64,000 nucleotides of DNA from Halpernia frigidisoli (GCF_900113805.1 NZ_FOQT01000001.1:972411-1036410), one strand, 5' to 3'. Shown: positions 42,828 to 51,867, counted from the first letter of the stretch. Numbers and translations: made by a program. Notes: generated by a model from the sequence alone, not told the origin.

Positions 42828-44498
42828 ATGTGCGGAATTGTATGCCTTTTTGACGCCAAACAAAAAACTGAAATGCTAAGACCTCAGGTTTTAGAAATGT
42901 CGAAGAAAATCAGACACCGTGGCCCGGACTGGAGCGGTATTTTTCAAAACGAAAAAACTATTTTTTCCCACGAAAGATTGGCAATTGTCGATCCAACTTC
43001 AGGGAAACAACCTTTATTTACAAAAGATGGCAACATCGTTTTAGCCGTAAATGGTGAGATTTATAACCATAAAGAATTGCGTAAAGAATTCCCTGATTAT
43101 GAATTTTTAACCGAATCTGATTGTGAAGTTATTTTGGCTTTATACAAAAGAGACGGCAAAGATTTTTTAGACAAATTAAATGGAATTTTCGCTTTCGCAC
43201 TTTACGATATTGAAAAAGATATTTTCTTGATAGCGAGAGATCACATGGGAATTTGCCCGCTTTATCAAGGTTGGGACAAAAATGGAAATTATTTCGTGGC
43301 TTCAGAATTAAAAGCGTTAGAAGGTGTTTGCAAAACAATAGAAACATTTTTACCGGGAAGTTTACTTTACAGCCCAGATGGTTTTGAGTTGCAACAATGG
43401 TACACAAGAGATTGGGATAATTACGAAAACGTAAAAGATAATGTAACGGATATTTCTGCGATCAGAAAATCCCTCGAAGACGCGGTTCACAGACAATTAA
43501 TGAGTGATGTTCCTTATGGCGTTTTACTTTCCGGCGGTTTAGATTCTTCAATAATTGCCGCAGTTACTGCAAAATATTCCAGAAACAGAATTGAAAGTGG
43601 CGACACACAAGAAGCCTGGTATCCAAGATTGCACAGTTTTGCGGTTGGTTTGGAAGGTTCACCGGATTTAATTGCCGCACAAAAAGCGGCGGATCATATT
43701 GGTTCCGTTCACCATGAAGTTCATTTCACCGTTCAGGAAGGTTTAGATGCGGTAAAAGATGTTGTTTATTATTTGGAAACTTATGATGTAACAACCATTC
43801 GTGCTTCTACTCCGATGTATTTATTGGCTCGTGTCATTAAGTCAATGGGAATTAAAATGGTACTTTCCGGCGAAGGTTCTGACGAACTTTTTGGTGGTTA
43901 TTTATATTTCCACAAAGCACCAAATCCGGAAGCGTTTCACGAAGAAACGGTAAGAAAATTAGGAAAGTTGCATCTCTACGATTGTTTAAGAGCCAACAAA
44001 TCTTTAATGAGCTGGGGAATTGAAGGTCGCGTTCCTTTTTTGGATAAAGAGTTTATGGATGTCGCGATGAATGTAAATCCAAAAGATAAAATGATCAGTA
44101 AAGGCGAAGGTAAAATGGAGAAATGGGTTTTGAGAAAAGCCTTTGAAGATCTTTTACCGGAAAGTATTGCGTGGCGACAAAAAGAACAATTTTCTGATGG
44201 CGTTGGTTATTCGTGGATTGATTCCTTAAAAGAAGTGGCAGAAAATGAAGTAACGGATGAAATGTTTGCCAATGCAAAATTCCGTTTTCCTTTAAATACG
44301 CCTCAAAATAAAGAAGAATACAGATACCGAACTATTTTTGAAGAGCATTTCCCAAGTGAAACTGCGGCCGCAACTGTTCCTTCTGTTCCTTCCGTGGCTT
44401 GTTCTACGCCGATTGCTTTAGAATGGGATGAAGCATTTAAAAATGCAAATGATCCAAGTGGACGCGCAGTAAAGTCTGTGCATGAAGATTCCTACTAA
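42828..44498 (+). CDS. asnB: Asparagine synthase B, glutamine-hydrolysing
   Basis: AsnB makes asparagine from aspartate, glutamine and ATP. The 556-residue protein starts MCGIVCLFD, so Cys2 becomes the N-terminal nucleophile of the class II glutaminase domain (1-200, with RHRGPDWSG and NGEIYNHKEL). The synthetase domain has the pyrophosphate loop VLLSGGLDSSI (about 229-239) and SGEGSDELFGGY. Length equals E. coli AsnB (554). It is transcribed alone and followed by a terminator. It ties to the nearby nitrogen-storage genes only through aspartate metabolism. Confidence 0.96.
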   Translation: MCGIVCLFDAKQKTEMLRPQVLEMSKKIRHRGPDWSGIFQNEKTIFSHERLAIVDPTSGKQPLFTKDGNIVLAVNGEIYNHKELRKEFPDYEFLTESDCEVILALYKRDGKDFLDKLNGIFAFALYDIEKDIFLIARDHMGICPLYQGWDKNGNYFVASELKALEGVCKTIETFLPGSLLYSPDGFELQQWYTRDWDNYENVKDNVTDISAIRKSLEDAVHRQLMSDVPYGVLLSGGLDSSIIAAVTAKYSRNRIESGDTQEAWYPRLHSFAVGLEGSPDLIAAQKAADHIGSVHHEVHFTVQEGLDAVKDVVYYLETYDVTTIRASTPMYLLARVIKSMGIKMVLSGEGSDELFGGYLYFHKAPNPEAFHEETVRKLGKLHLYDCLRANKSLMSWGIEGRVPFLDKEFMDVAMNVNPKDKMISKGEGKMEKWVLRKAFEDLLPESIAWRQKEQFSDGVGYSWIDSLKEVAENEVTDEMFANAKFRFPLNTPQNKEEYRYRTIFEEHFPSETAAATVPSVPSVACSTPIALEWDEAFKNANDPSGRAVKSVHEDSY

Positions 44499-44533
44499 AT
44501 TATTAGTAATGAAAAATTTGTTATAAATAATAT

Positions 44534-44557
44534 AAACCCGCTTTTTAAAGTGGGTTT
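44534..44557 (+). terminator. Terminator after asnB
   Basis: AAACCCGCTTT (44534-44544) pairs with AAAGTGGGTTT (44547-44557) with one G-U pair, followed by T residues. Confidence 0.8.
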
Positions 44558-44624
44558 TTTGTTTTAACTATAATGTGAAATCTATTTATCTAAATGATTT
44601 CACAGAAGATTTTAACAAAAATCT

Positions 44625-44632
44625 TATTTTTG
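44625..44632 (+). promoter_or_regulatory. Putative -7 box for the MFS gene, leaderless type
   Basis: TATTTTTG matches TAnnTTTG and ends 4 bases before the ATG at 44637, so the mRNA would start at the start codon. Confidence 0.5.
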
Positions 44633-44636
44633 CAAT

Positions 44637-46028
44637 ATGATCACATCTAATTTAGACCCCAACGTTAAAAAATATCTACCCTGGATTTTGGCGACTGCAT
44701 TTTTCATGCAAATGCTTGATTCCACGGTTCTAAATACTGCACTGCCTTCTATCGCTTTAGATTTTAAAGAATCGCTGCTAAATATGCAAAATGCCATCAT
44801 TAGTTATGTTCTGACTTTGGCTTTGTTTATGCCGGTCAGCGGATTTTTAGCTGATAAATTCGGAACAAGAAAAATATTTATCTGGTCCCTTATTTTATTC
44901 AGCATCGGTTCTCTGTTCTGCGCACTTTCTCAGGATCTTAATCAATTGGTGATTTCGCGTGTCATTCAGGGTTTGGGTGGTGCTTTAATGACGCCAGTTG
45001 GAAAGCTGGCCTTGATAAAAGCTTTTGATAAATCTGAACTATTAAAAGCGATGAACTATGCCACAATTCCTGCTTTAATTGGACCAGTCTTGGGTCCTTT
45101 AGTTGGTGGTTACTTGGTAGATTATCTAAGCTGGCATTGGATCTTTATAATCAATTTACCGATCGGACTTTTGGGTATCTTTTTAGGTTTAAAATTTATG
45201 CCTAATTATTTTTCAAAGGTCACACATTTTGATTTCAAAGGATTTTCAATTTTTGCAGGCGCAGCACTTTTACTGTCAGTTTCATTAGAATTAATGGGGC
45301 AAACCAAAAGTTTGAGTTTTATTTTAATGCTTTTTTTACTGGGCTTTTTGCTGCTTTACTATTATTATACTTACGCTAAAAAAACGGCAGACGTTATATT
45401 TCCTCTAAAATTATTTTTAGTAAGAACTTTTCGCGTTGGGATTTTTGGAAATTTAGCGTGTCGTCTAGGTATCAGTTCTATTCCGCTCCTAATTCCTTTT
45501 ATGATTCAGATTGCCTACGGAGAATCTGCTGTCATTTCCGGCTGGATCGTTGCTCCGATGGCATTAACGGCAATGTTTGGTAAATCTGCTGTCATTTCTG
45601 TTTTAAATTATTTTGGCTACAGAAATACTTTGATGTACAATACTTTTATTATTGGTGTTTTAATTACGTGTTTGGCAATACCGGGAATTAACACAAATAT
45701 CTACTGGTTCATACCGCTTTTAGCCTCACTTGGATTTTTTAATTCCATCCATTTCACAGCAATGAATACTATCGCCATTGCTGACCTCAGAAATGATCAA
45801 ACCAGCAGTGGAAATTCCTTACTTTCTGTAAATCAACAAATTGCAATTGGTTTTGGTATTGCAATTGGTTTAGCAGTTTTAAGATTTTACCAAAATTTAG
45901 CACCCGTTCACATTCATGATGCTTTTAGAAATACGTTTTTAACAATTGGAATTCTGACCGTTTTTTCAGGCTTTGTATTTAGAAGGTTGCATTTTCGGGA
46001 TGGAGATAATTTAAAAACTAAAGATTAA
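44637..46028 (+). CDS. MFS transporter, DHA2 (EmrB/QacA-like) drug:proton antiporter
   Basis: This 463-residue polytopic inner-membrane protein is predicted to export drugs or other small compounds. The first segment has FFMQMLDSTVLNTALPSIA (near 22-40), the DHA2 motif. Motif A appears as GFLADKFGTRKIF (about 68-80) and motif C-like sequence as GPVLGPLVGGYLVDYLSW. Hydrophobic segments run through the whole length, with 14 expected for the family. It may share a transcript with the TMEM175-family pseudogene 25 bases downstream. Substrate not inferable. Confidence 0.92.
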   Translation: MITSNLDPNVKKYLPWILATAFFMQMLDSTVLNTALPSIALDFKESLLNMQNAIISYVLTLALFMPVSGFLADKFGTRKIFIWSLILFSIGSLFCALSQDLNQLVISRVIQGLGGALMTPVGKLALIKAFDKSELLKAMNYATIPALIGPVLGPLVGGYLVDYLSWHWIFIINLPIGLLGIFLGLKFMPNYFSKVTHFDFKGFSIFAGAALLLSVSLELMGQTKSLSFILMLFLLGFLLLYYYYTYAKKTADVIFPLKLFLVRTFRVGIFGNLACRLGISSIPLLIPFMIQIAYGESAVISGWIVAPMALTAMFGKSAVISVLNYFGYRNTLMYNTFIIGVLITCLAIPGINTNIYWFIPLLASLGFFNSIHFTAMNTIAIADLRNDQTSSGNSLLSVNQQIAIGFGIAIGLAVLRFYQNLAPVHIHDAFRNTFLTIGILTVFSGFVFRRLHFRDGDNLKTKD

Positions 46029-46053
46029 ATTAGATTAATAAATAAAATTTAAG

Positions 46054-46623
46054 ATGAAAACCAACCGGCTTGAGGCTTTTAGTGACGGCGTTTTAGCTGT
46101 AATAATTACTATTATGGTTTTGGAATTTAAAATACCGGAAGAAGGAAATTTTTAAGCGTTAAAACCTTTAATCCCACAAATCATTTCCTGTATTTTAAGT
46201 TTTCTTTATATAGGAATTTATTGGAATAATCACCACCATTTATTTCAGATCGTAGAAAAAGTAAATGGTAAAATTTTGTGGGCTAATTTGCTGTTGCTAT
46301 TTTGGCTGTCAGTTTTTCCATTTGCAACCGGTTGAATGGGTGAAAATCATTTCTCTAAAAACACGGTCGCGGCATATGGTTTTGTACTTTTTATGTGCGC
46401 AGTTTCATTTAACATTCTGCAAATTGCATCTTTAAAAAGTGAAGGTTCTGATTCGGCCTTGGGAAAAGTATTAAAGAATGTTTTAAAGGAAAAATTATCT
46501 ACAGGATTTTATTTAATATCTATTATTCCCTCTTTTTTTTATCCGATAATTTCCTTAATTTTAATTTTTGTTGTGGCAATGCTTTGGTTGATCCCCGATA
46601 AAAGAATAGAAAAAAATATTTAA
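46054..46623 (+). pseudogene. TMEM175-family (DUF1211) channel gene with two in-frame stops
   Basis: One continuous frame from the ATG at 46054 to 46623 (189 residues plus stop) reads as a bacterial TMEM175-type potassium channel protein: MKTNRLEAFSDGVLAVIITI, later IGIYWNNHHHLFQ and LFWLSVFPFATG. It is broken by TAA at 46153-46155 (between GNF and ALKPL) and TGA at 46333-46335 (between FATG and MGENHF). From my memory of the family these positions are usually Glu (GAA) and Trp (TGG), so each is one base change. No frameshift is present. The ATG at 46336 could start a C-terminal fragment, but it would lack the FSDGV filter motif. It is probably a recent pseudogene. Confidence 0.85.
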
Positions 46624-46633
46624 ATAAAATAAT

Positions 46634-46921
46634 ATGGTAGAAATAGAACAAAAAAATAATTTGAATTTTGGTGAATTTTTTATAGTGAAACAAGGAAAAA
46701 ACGTGGGAAAAATGCAGTACGAATGGTCTAATCCTTTGACATTTAATATCGTTCACACAGAAGTAGATCCGGAATTTGAAGGACAGGGATTTGGCAAAAA
46801 ACTGGTAAATGCAGCCGTAGATTTTGCAAGAAAAGAAGGTAAAACTATTAAAGCTACTTGCAGTTATGCCCATTCCGTTTTGTCAAAAGACGATTCTGTA
46901 GAAGATGTTTTTACAAAATAA
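46634..46921 (+). CDS. Small GNAT-like N-acetyltransferase, YjdJ type
   Basis: This 95-residue protein belongs to the short GNAT-like family (PF14542), which keeps only the acetyl-CoA binding core. The key stretch is VDPEFEGQGFGKKLVNAAVD (42-61), with the GQGFGKKL pyrophosphate-binding loop, preceded by IVHTEV. The end TCSYAHSVL is also typical. Substrate is unknown. It lies 10 bases after the TMEM175-family pseudogene and 22 before a lipoprotein gene, so these probably share a transcript. Confidence 0.87.
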   Translation: MVEIEQKNNLNFGEFFIVKQGKNVGKMQYEWSNPLTFNIVHTEVDPEFEGQGFGKKLVNAAVDFARKEGKTIKATCSYAHSVLSKDDSVEDVFTK

Positions 46922-46943
46922 TAACTTTTAAAAAATTGAAATT

Positions 46944-47402
46944 ATGAAAGGATATTCCATTTTCATCACTCTTCTATTTCTGTTAATTACCTCTTGCGAC
47001 AAGGAGAAAATAAAAAAATCTGAGAACGACACGGACAGTATTGTGAAAAATGATTCAGCAGTAATAAATCCCATGGCGCACGTTATGGATGCTGCAAATG
47101 TAATTCAAATGCAAAAATTTTCTATTCTAAAAAACAGGGAATTTCCCGTTCGTGACAGTGCAATTGTATTAAAATCAGTTTCAGAATTAACAAAAGAAAG
47201 CGCTTATTTGCTATTTAATAATGACCAATCCAAAGCGGAATTATTTTTACCAAACGCCGTAAAAAGTAAAGTTATGGAACGCAAAGGCACTGAGGGAAAT
47301 TACGTCTGGACTGACGGAACCTACGAACTTTTCCAATGGAAAGGTTATACTTTGCGAACTGTAAAGGATAAAAACGCCATATTTAACGGAGATTCTATGT
47401 GA
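46944..47402 (+). CDS. Lipoprotein of unknown function
   Basis: This 152-residue protein has a signal peptide with lipobox LITSC (lipidated Cys18), a charged linker (DKEKIKKSENDTDSIVKND) and no domain that I recognise. The C-terminal part (about 85-150) with GNYVWTDGTYELFQWKGYTL may form a small beta domain. It is followed by a hairpin terminator and then a strong promoter for the symporter gene. Confidence 0.72.
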   Translation: MKGYSIFITLLFLLITSCDKEKIKKSENDTDSIVKNDSAVINPMAHVMDAANVIQMQKFSILKNREFPVRDSAIVLKSVSELTKESAYLLFNNDQSKAELFLPNAVKSKVMERKGTEGNYVWTDGTYELFQWKGYTLRTVKDKNAIFNGDSM

Positions 47403-47422
47403 TTATTTTCAAAAAAAAAATT

Positions 47423-47448
47423 AAGCCTTTCATTTTTTTGCAAGGCTT
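47423..47448 (+). terminator. Terminator after the lipoprotein gene
   Basis: AAGCCTT (47423-47429) pairs with AAGGCTT (47442-47448), followed by a T run. The start of the symporter promoter (TTTG at 47451) is part of this T-rich tail. Confidence 0.75.
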
Positions 47449-47450
47449 TT

Positions 47451-47480
47451 TTTGTGACATAATTTTAAAAACTATATTTG
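47451..47480 (+). promoter_or_regulatory. Consensus Bacteroidota promoter for the symporter gene
   Basis: TTTG (47451-47454), an 18-base spacer and TATATTTG (47473-47480) match the -33/-7 consensus fully. The -7 box ends 22 bases before the ATG at 47503. This is the best two-part promoter in the window. Confidence 0.7.
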
Positions 47481-47502
47481 TGAAAATTTAATTCTTAAAT
47501 CT

Positions 47503-49071
47503 ATGAGCACCGCTACTCTATTGCTGTCATTCGTTTTCGTTTATTTTATTGGACTTTTGATCATTTCATATTTTACTAGTAGAAATGCAGATAACCAATC
47601 CTTTTTTATCGGCAACAGAAAAAGTAAATGGTGGCTCGTGGCTTTTGGAATGATCGGAACTTCGCTTTCCGGCGTCACCTTTATTTCTGTTCCGGGAACT
47701 GTTGGTAAAATGACAGAAGGCGCTTATAAATTCGGTGGTTTTGAATATTACATGCTCGTGATCGGCTTTTTCATTGGTTATTTTATTGTGGCATTTGTCC
47801 TTTTGCCGCTTTATTATAAGATGAATCTGACTTCAATTTATACTTATTTGGGTAAAAGATTCAATGTCGAAGCACATAAAATTGGTTCTTTGTTTTTCAT
47901 TGTTTCCCGTTCGATTGGCGCAACTGCGAGATTATTTTTAGTCGTAAATGTGTTGCAAATTTTTCTTCTATCAGATTTAGGCGTTCCATTTTGGGTCACT
48001 TCTGCCGTCATTTTAATTATGGTTTTGCTTTACACTTATGAAGGTGGCGTGAAAACGATTGTTATAACGGACACTTTGCAAACGTCTTTTATGATCTTAA
48101 GTTTGATCGCCTGTATCACTTATATTTTAATGCATCTCAATCTTTCTGCTGGACAAGCCTATGATATTTTGGCTAAAAAAGATTACACCCATATTTTAAA
48201 TATCGATTTTCATTCAAAAACTTTTTTCCTGAAAACGATTTTTGGAGGAATGTTCATTACAATCGCCATGACAGGTTTAGATCAGGAAATGATGCAGAAA
48301 AACATCTCTGTTGACAATCTTCATAATTCCAAAAAAAACATGCTCACTTTCGCCGGAACTTTACTTTTGGTGAACTTTGCATTCTTATTTTTAGGCGGTT
48401 TGCTGTATTTATTTGCCCAAAGTAACGGCGCAGAATACGGACAAATTGCCGATGCAGTTTCCGGAAAAGCAAGTAACATTTTCGGTTTTAAAGATGCTGC
48501 AGGAAATATTTCGAACATGATGGGCGACGATCTTTTTCCCGCACTTTCATTGAATGGATATTTCCCAATTTTCATCGCCGTAATTTTTATTATCGGTTTA
48601 ATTTCCGCTTTATTTCCGTCTGCTGATGGTGCTTTAACGGCAGTTACCAGTTCAACCTGCGTTGATCTTTTAAATTTAAACGATGATACGATAAGAACAG
48701 AAAAGCAAAAGAAATCTTTAAGAATGAAAATTCATTTGGGTTTCACAATTTTGTTTTTCGTGCTAATTATGATTTTTAAAGCCATCGATGATAAATCCAT
48801 TGTTTACTTAATTATGGAAATTGCGGGTTACACTTACGGACCACTTTTAGGTTTATTTGCCTTTGGAATTTTAACAAAATTTAAAATAAACAAAAAATAC
48901 GGAATTCTTGCGGTGACCATTTTAGCACCGGTTTTAACGTATTTAATTAACTATTTCGTCACGCAAAACTCCACTTACAAAATTGGTGTAGAATTAATTA
49001 TTATCGACGGATTATTGACGTTTATTGGTTTGTGGTTGATTCGGGAAAAGGATAAATTTAAGATTGGGTAA
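47503..49071 (+). CDS. Sodium:solute symporter (SSS family)
   Basis: This 522-residue polytopic membrane protein is predicted to import a solute with Na+. It has the typical N-terminal TM1 (VYFIGLLIISYFTSRNADNQ) followed by SFFIGNRKSKWWLVAFGMIGTSLSG in outline, with the TSLSG core motif. GGVKTIVITDTLQ lies near 180 and the family signature region with GLISALFPSADGALTAVTS near 365-383, where the serines contribute to sodium binding. Thirteen membrane segments are expected. Substrate (sugar, sialic acid, proline or other) cannot be told. It has its own strong promoter and is followed by the GIY-YIG gene. Confidence 0.93.
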   Translation: MSTATLLLSFVFVYFIGLLIISYFTSRNADNQSFFIGNRKSKWWLVAFGMIGTSLSGVTFISVPGTVGKMTEGAYKFGGFEYYMLVIGFFIGYFIVAFVLLPLYYKMNLTSIYTYLGKRFNVEAHKIGSLFFIVSRSIGATARLFLVVNVLQIFLLSDLGVPFWVTSAVILIMVLLYTYEGGVKTIVITDTLQTSFMILSLIACITYILMHLNLSAGQAYDILAKKDYTHILNIDFHSKTFFLKTIFGGMFITIAMTGLDQEMMQKNISVDNLHNSKKNMLTFAGTLLLVNFAFLFLGGLLYLFAQSNGAEYGQIADAVSGKASNIFGFKDAAGNISNMMGDDLFPALSLNGYFPIFIAVIFIIGLISALFPSADGALTAVTSSTCVDLLNLNDDTIRTEKQKKSLRMKIHLGFTILFFVLIMIFKAIDDKSIVYLIMEIAGYTYGPLLGLFAFGILTKFKINKKYGILAVTILAPVLTYLINYFVTQNSTYKIGVELIIIDGLLTFIGLWLIREKDKFKIG

Positions 49072-49100
49072 AAAGATTTAAAATTAAAATCACTAAAATT

Positions 49101-49937
49101 ATGGCTTTTGGAAAAACTATAAAAATATTTTTAATCGATGGCGACCCTAATGGAAGAATGTCATGTGAAATATCTAATTGGACGGGCAAAGCATATAAAG
49201 TTCCAAGGATTAAAGTAAAAGATTGTTTTGATAGAATTGATTTAAATACGACTGGTGTCTATCTTCTTTTCGGTAAAAATGAGGAAAATGAAGATTTAGT
49301 ATATATTGGCGAAGCAGAAAATGTTTTGGTTCGCATAAATCAACATTTATCAACAAAAGATTTCTGGAAAGAAGCAATTGTTTTCATTAGTAAAGATGAT
49401 AATTTAAATAAAGCACACATCAAATATTTAGAAAATAGACTTCATAATATTGGTACTTTAACAAAACGGTATTTAATTGAAAATAGTTGTATACCGACTT
49501 TATCTTCAATTTCAGAATCAGACAGAGCGGAAATGGAAGAATTTTTGGAAAATATTAAGATAATTGTAAATACTTTAGGCCATAAAGTTTTTGAGGATAA
49601 ACGGGAAACTTCAAAATCAGTTTTGCCTAAAGAATTATTATTTTTAAAAGCAACCCGTGGTTGCAATTCAACCGGTGAACAAACTTCTGAAGGATTCTTA
49701 GTATTAAAAGGGTCAAAGATTGCTGATTCAGTGACAACTTCAATGTCTTCATCAATAAAAAAGTTTAGAGAAAATTTAATTTTTAAAAATGTAATTACTG
49801 ACTTTGAATTTAATGAAGATTTCATTTTCTCAAGTCCTTCATTTGCTGCAACACTTGTAATGGGAAGAAGTGCAAATGGACTCACAGAATGGAAAACAAT
49901 CGATGGAAGAATTTTAAAGAGTCTAGAAAACTCTTAA
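49101..49937 (+). CDS. GIY-YIG nuclease-domain protein with DUF4357
   Basis: This 278-residue protein has an N-terminal GIY-YIG domain with GVYLLFG (52-58), YIGEAENVLVR (68-78) and a probable catalytic Glu in KYLENRLHN (near 110-118). The C-terminal region (about 195-275) with LKGSKIADSVTTSMS and LVMGRSANGLTEWK matches DUF4357. Proteins of this layout are usually chromosomal, stand alone and have unknown targets; a role in nucleic-acid processing or defence is possible. It follows the symporter gene by 29 bases. Confidence 0.88.
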   Translation: MAFGKTIKIFLIDGDPNGRMSCEISNWTGKAYKVPRIKVKDCFDRIDLNTTGVYLLFGKNEENEDLVYIGEAENVLVRINQHLSTKDFWKEAIVFISKDDNLNKAHIKYLENRLHNIGTLTKRYLIENSCIPTLSSISESDRAEMEEFLENIKIIVNTLGHKVFEDKRETSKSVLPKELLFLKATRGCNSTGEQTSEGFLVLKGSKIADSVTTSMSSSIKKFRENLIFKNVITDFEFNEDFIFSSPSFAATLVMGRSANGLTEWKTIDGRILKSLENS

Positions 49938-50033
49938 TAGCCGAGGTTGCTTCATATTCTAAATACTTTAAAATATAATTGCTTTCAAAATAGCAAATTT
50001 GAATATTTTTTATATTTCTTTAAAAAAACTTCC

Positions 50034-51140
50034 ATGAAAAAACATTTCCTGATTACTTTCTTAGTAATAATTTCCACTACTTTCTTAAACACTTCAAAAG
50101 CCCAAACTTTCCATTTTGAAGCAATAAACGCCTACTGGAAAATGATAGAACCCTTGAAAAAAGGCGATTCACTTTCCCACGAAACATTTGAAAAATTTTT
50201 AAGTCTGGAACCAAATCAAATTTATATCAAAAATCAGGGTTTTATTAAAGATTACTTAAAGCGTTTGCGGAAAGCAATTGAAGTGGTTTACATGCCTCAA
50301 AATTCTGAAATTTTGAAGACAAGAGTTGCGGCAATTGAAAAAGATCCTGCTTCATTTTGGCTGACTTACAAAGTTTATGTTTACAAACAAAATGAGAAAG
50401 TATTGAGAGATTTTCAGTCAAAATTAGGTTCACAGGAATATATTGAGACCAGTTATCAAAATACGTTCAGCATGCTTCCAAAATATCTGCAGGTAAAAGA
50501 TAAAAACATCAATATTTATCCACTCGGAATTGAGAACGACGCCATTGCCGGAAGTGGAACTGTGATCGCCACTTTGTGGACTTTATATAACGCAGACAAA
50601 ATTCAGAAAGGCGCACTTTTGGGTCATGAGATGCACCACGTTCTTCGCAAACCTCTGGATTTTAAAAATGTTGAAAAAAAGGATGAAGGCTTGATGTATT
50701 TTCTAAATGTGGTTTTAAATGAAGGTTCAGCGGATATGATCGACAAACCTACAAATCTGGCCAATGAAGATGTTTTACCTTACGGGTTAAGTTTGAGAGA
50801 TTTTTTGATACCTCAAGCTGACAGTATTATTTCTGTAGTCAATAATAATATCATTGAATTAAAAAACTCCGGCGACAAAATTATCAAAACTGAGAAAGAC
50901 TACAGAAATCTTATCCAATGGACAAGTGGACATAAACCGGGATATTTTATGGCAGACATTATTTTAAGAAATGGCTACAAAAATCAATTACTAAAAAACA
51001 TTCAAAATCCTTTTCAATTTATTTATCTCTATAATAAAGCCGCAAAAAAGGACAAAAAAAATCCACCACTTTTTGCCGATGAATCCATAAAATATATCCA
51101 GATTATGGAAAAGAAATATTGGCCGACCAGATATAATTAA
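50034..51140 (+). CDS. DUF5700-type putative zinc protease, exported
   Basis: This 368-residue protein is counted from the ATG at 50034, which begins a good signal peptide (MKKHFLITFLVIISTTFLN, cleavage after SKA near residue 23). An in-frame TTG at 49947 would put 29 poor residues before it. The mature part carries GALLGHEMHHVLRK with the zinc motif HEMHH (198-202) and a third ligand candidate Glu230 in LNEGSADMID, as in gluzincins and in the DUF5700 family. It is likely a periplasmic or lipid-anchored metallopeptidase; substrate unknown. It is followed by HicAB. Confidence 0.82.
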   Translation: MKKHFLITFLVIISTTFLNTSKAQTFHFEAINAYWKMIEPLKKGDSLSHETFEKFLSLEPNQIYIKNQGFIKDYLKRLRKAIEVVYMPQNSEILKTRVAAIEKDPASFWLTYKVYVYKQNEKVLRDFQSKLGSQEYIETSYQNTFSMLPKYLQVKDKNINIYPLGIENDAIAGSGTVIATLWTLYNADKIQKGALLGHEMHHVLRKPLDFKNVEKKDEGLMYFLNVVLNEGSADMIDKPTNLANEDVLPYGLSLRDFLIPQADSIISVVNNNIIELKNSGDKIIKTEKDYRNLIQWTSGHKPGYFMADIILRNGYKNQLLKNIQNPFQFIYLYNKAAKKDKKNPPLFADESIKYIQIMEKKYWPTRYN

Positions 51141-51173
51141 ATATAATAAAATAATAATTGTTAGTATTTTTAC

Positions 51174-51181
51174 TATCTTTG
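51174..51181 (+). promoter_or_regulatory. Putative -7 box for hicAB
   Basis: TATCTTTG matches TAnnTTTG and ends 18 bases before the hicA ATG. A TTG at 51158 is too close to be the -33. Confidence 0.5.
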
Positions 51182-51199
51182 TAAGACCTTTTTAAAAAT

Positions 51200-51394
51200 A
51201 TGAAAAGAATAAAAGTTGGCGAAATTATCAAAATGCTTGAAAATGATGCTTGGTTTTTGCACAGACAAAAAGGAAGTCATCGCCAATATAAAAATTCTAC
51301 TAAAAAAGGAACTGTAACTGTAAATGGCAAACCGAGCGAAGTTTTATCGCAAATGCTTTTAAACAGCATCTTCAAACAAGCCGGTTGGAAATAA
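51200..51394 (+). CDS. hicA: HicA mRNA-interferase toxin
   Basis: HicA is a small double-stranded-RNA-binding fold ribonuclease that cuts mRNA; the partner HicB blocks it. The 64-residue protein has the hallmark KGSHRQYKN (24-32) with the catalytic His27, followed by TVTVNGKPSEVL and the C-terminal FKQAGW. It precedes hicB by 15 bases, the usual toxin-first order. Confidence 0.92.
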   Translation: MKRIKVGEIIKMLENDAWFLHRQKGSHRQYKNSTKKGTVTVNGKPSEVLSQMLLNSIFKQAGWK

Positions 51395-51409
51395 TTTTAA
51401 AATTAAACA

Positions 51410-51802
51410 ATGCAAAAAATAAAAGTTTTTATAGATTGGGACGAAAATTTTGGCGCAGTTTCAGAATTAGTTGATGGTTGCGTTGCTACAGGAAAAACAT
51501 TTGAACAAGTACAGGAAAATTATAAATCTGTACTTGAATTTCATCTTGAAGGATTAGAAAAAGACGAAATACCAAAAGAATTATCTAAGGAATATGAGTT
51601 GCAATTTGAGTTTACTGCACAAGCATTACTGCATCGTTTTGATAAAATCTTAACCCGCGCTGCAATTTCTAGAATAACGGGAATTAACGAAAGACAATTA
51701 GGGCATTACGTTTCGGGGTATAGAAATCCAAAATCTGAACAAAGAAAAAAAATTGTGGACGGTTTCCATCAATTAGGAAGAGAATTCCTTTCAGTTTCTT
51801 AA
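51410..51802 (+). CDS. hicB: HicB antitoxin with C-terminal helix-turn-helix
   Basis: This 130-residue antitoxin neutralises HicA and probably represses the operon. The N-terminal partial RNase H-like fold (1-70) has FIDWDENFGAVSELVDGCVA and GKTFEQVQENYKSVLEFHLEG (given in outline). The C-terminal part (about 85-128) with LTRAAISRITGINERQLGHY is a Cro/XRE-like helix-turn-helix. Together with hicA and the box at 51174 it forms a complete toxin-antitoxin unit. Confidence 0.9.
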   Translation: MQKIKVFIDWDENFGAVSELVDGCVATGKTFEQVQENYKSVLEFHLEGLEKDEIPKELSKEYELQFEFTAQALLHRFDKILTRAAISRITGINERQLGHYVSGYRNPKSEQRKKIVDGFHQLGREFLSVS

Positions 51803-51806
51803 TTCA

Positions 51807-51831
51807 AAATCCTGCTAAAATAGCAGGATTT
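51807..51831 (+). terminator. Terminator after hicB
   Basis: AAATCCTGCTA (51807-51817) pairs with TAGCAGGATTT (51821-51831) around an AAA loop. The T run is short. Confidence 0.7.
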
Positions 51832-51859
51832 CCCATTTCCAAATCCCACTCAAAATCCT

Positions 51860-51867
51860 TACTTTTG
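51860..51867 (+). promoter_or_regulatory. Putative -7 box for the transketolase genes
   Basis: TACTTTTG matches TAnnTTTG and ends 23 bases before the ATG at 51891. Confidence 0.5.

Noticed and set aside
46153-46335. The two stops in the TMEM175-family gene as recoded codons
   Set aside because: One is TAA and one is TGA, other genes here use both as normal stops, and no recoding signal is visible.
49442-49885. 147-codon minus-strand frame opposite the GIY-YIG gene
   Set aside because: Shadow of the real gene; its sequence looks like antisense coding (serine- and isoleucine-rich without domain).
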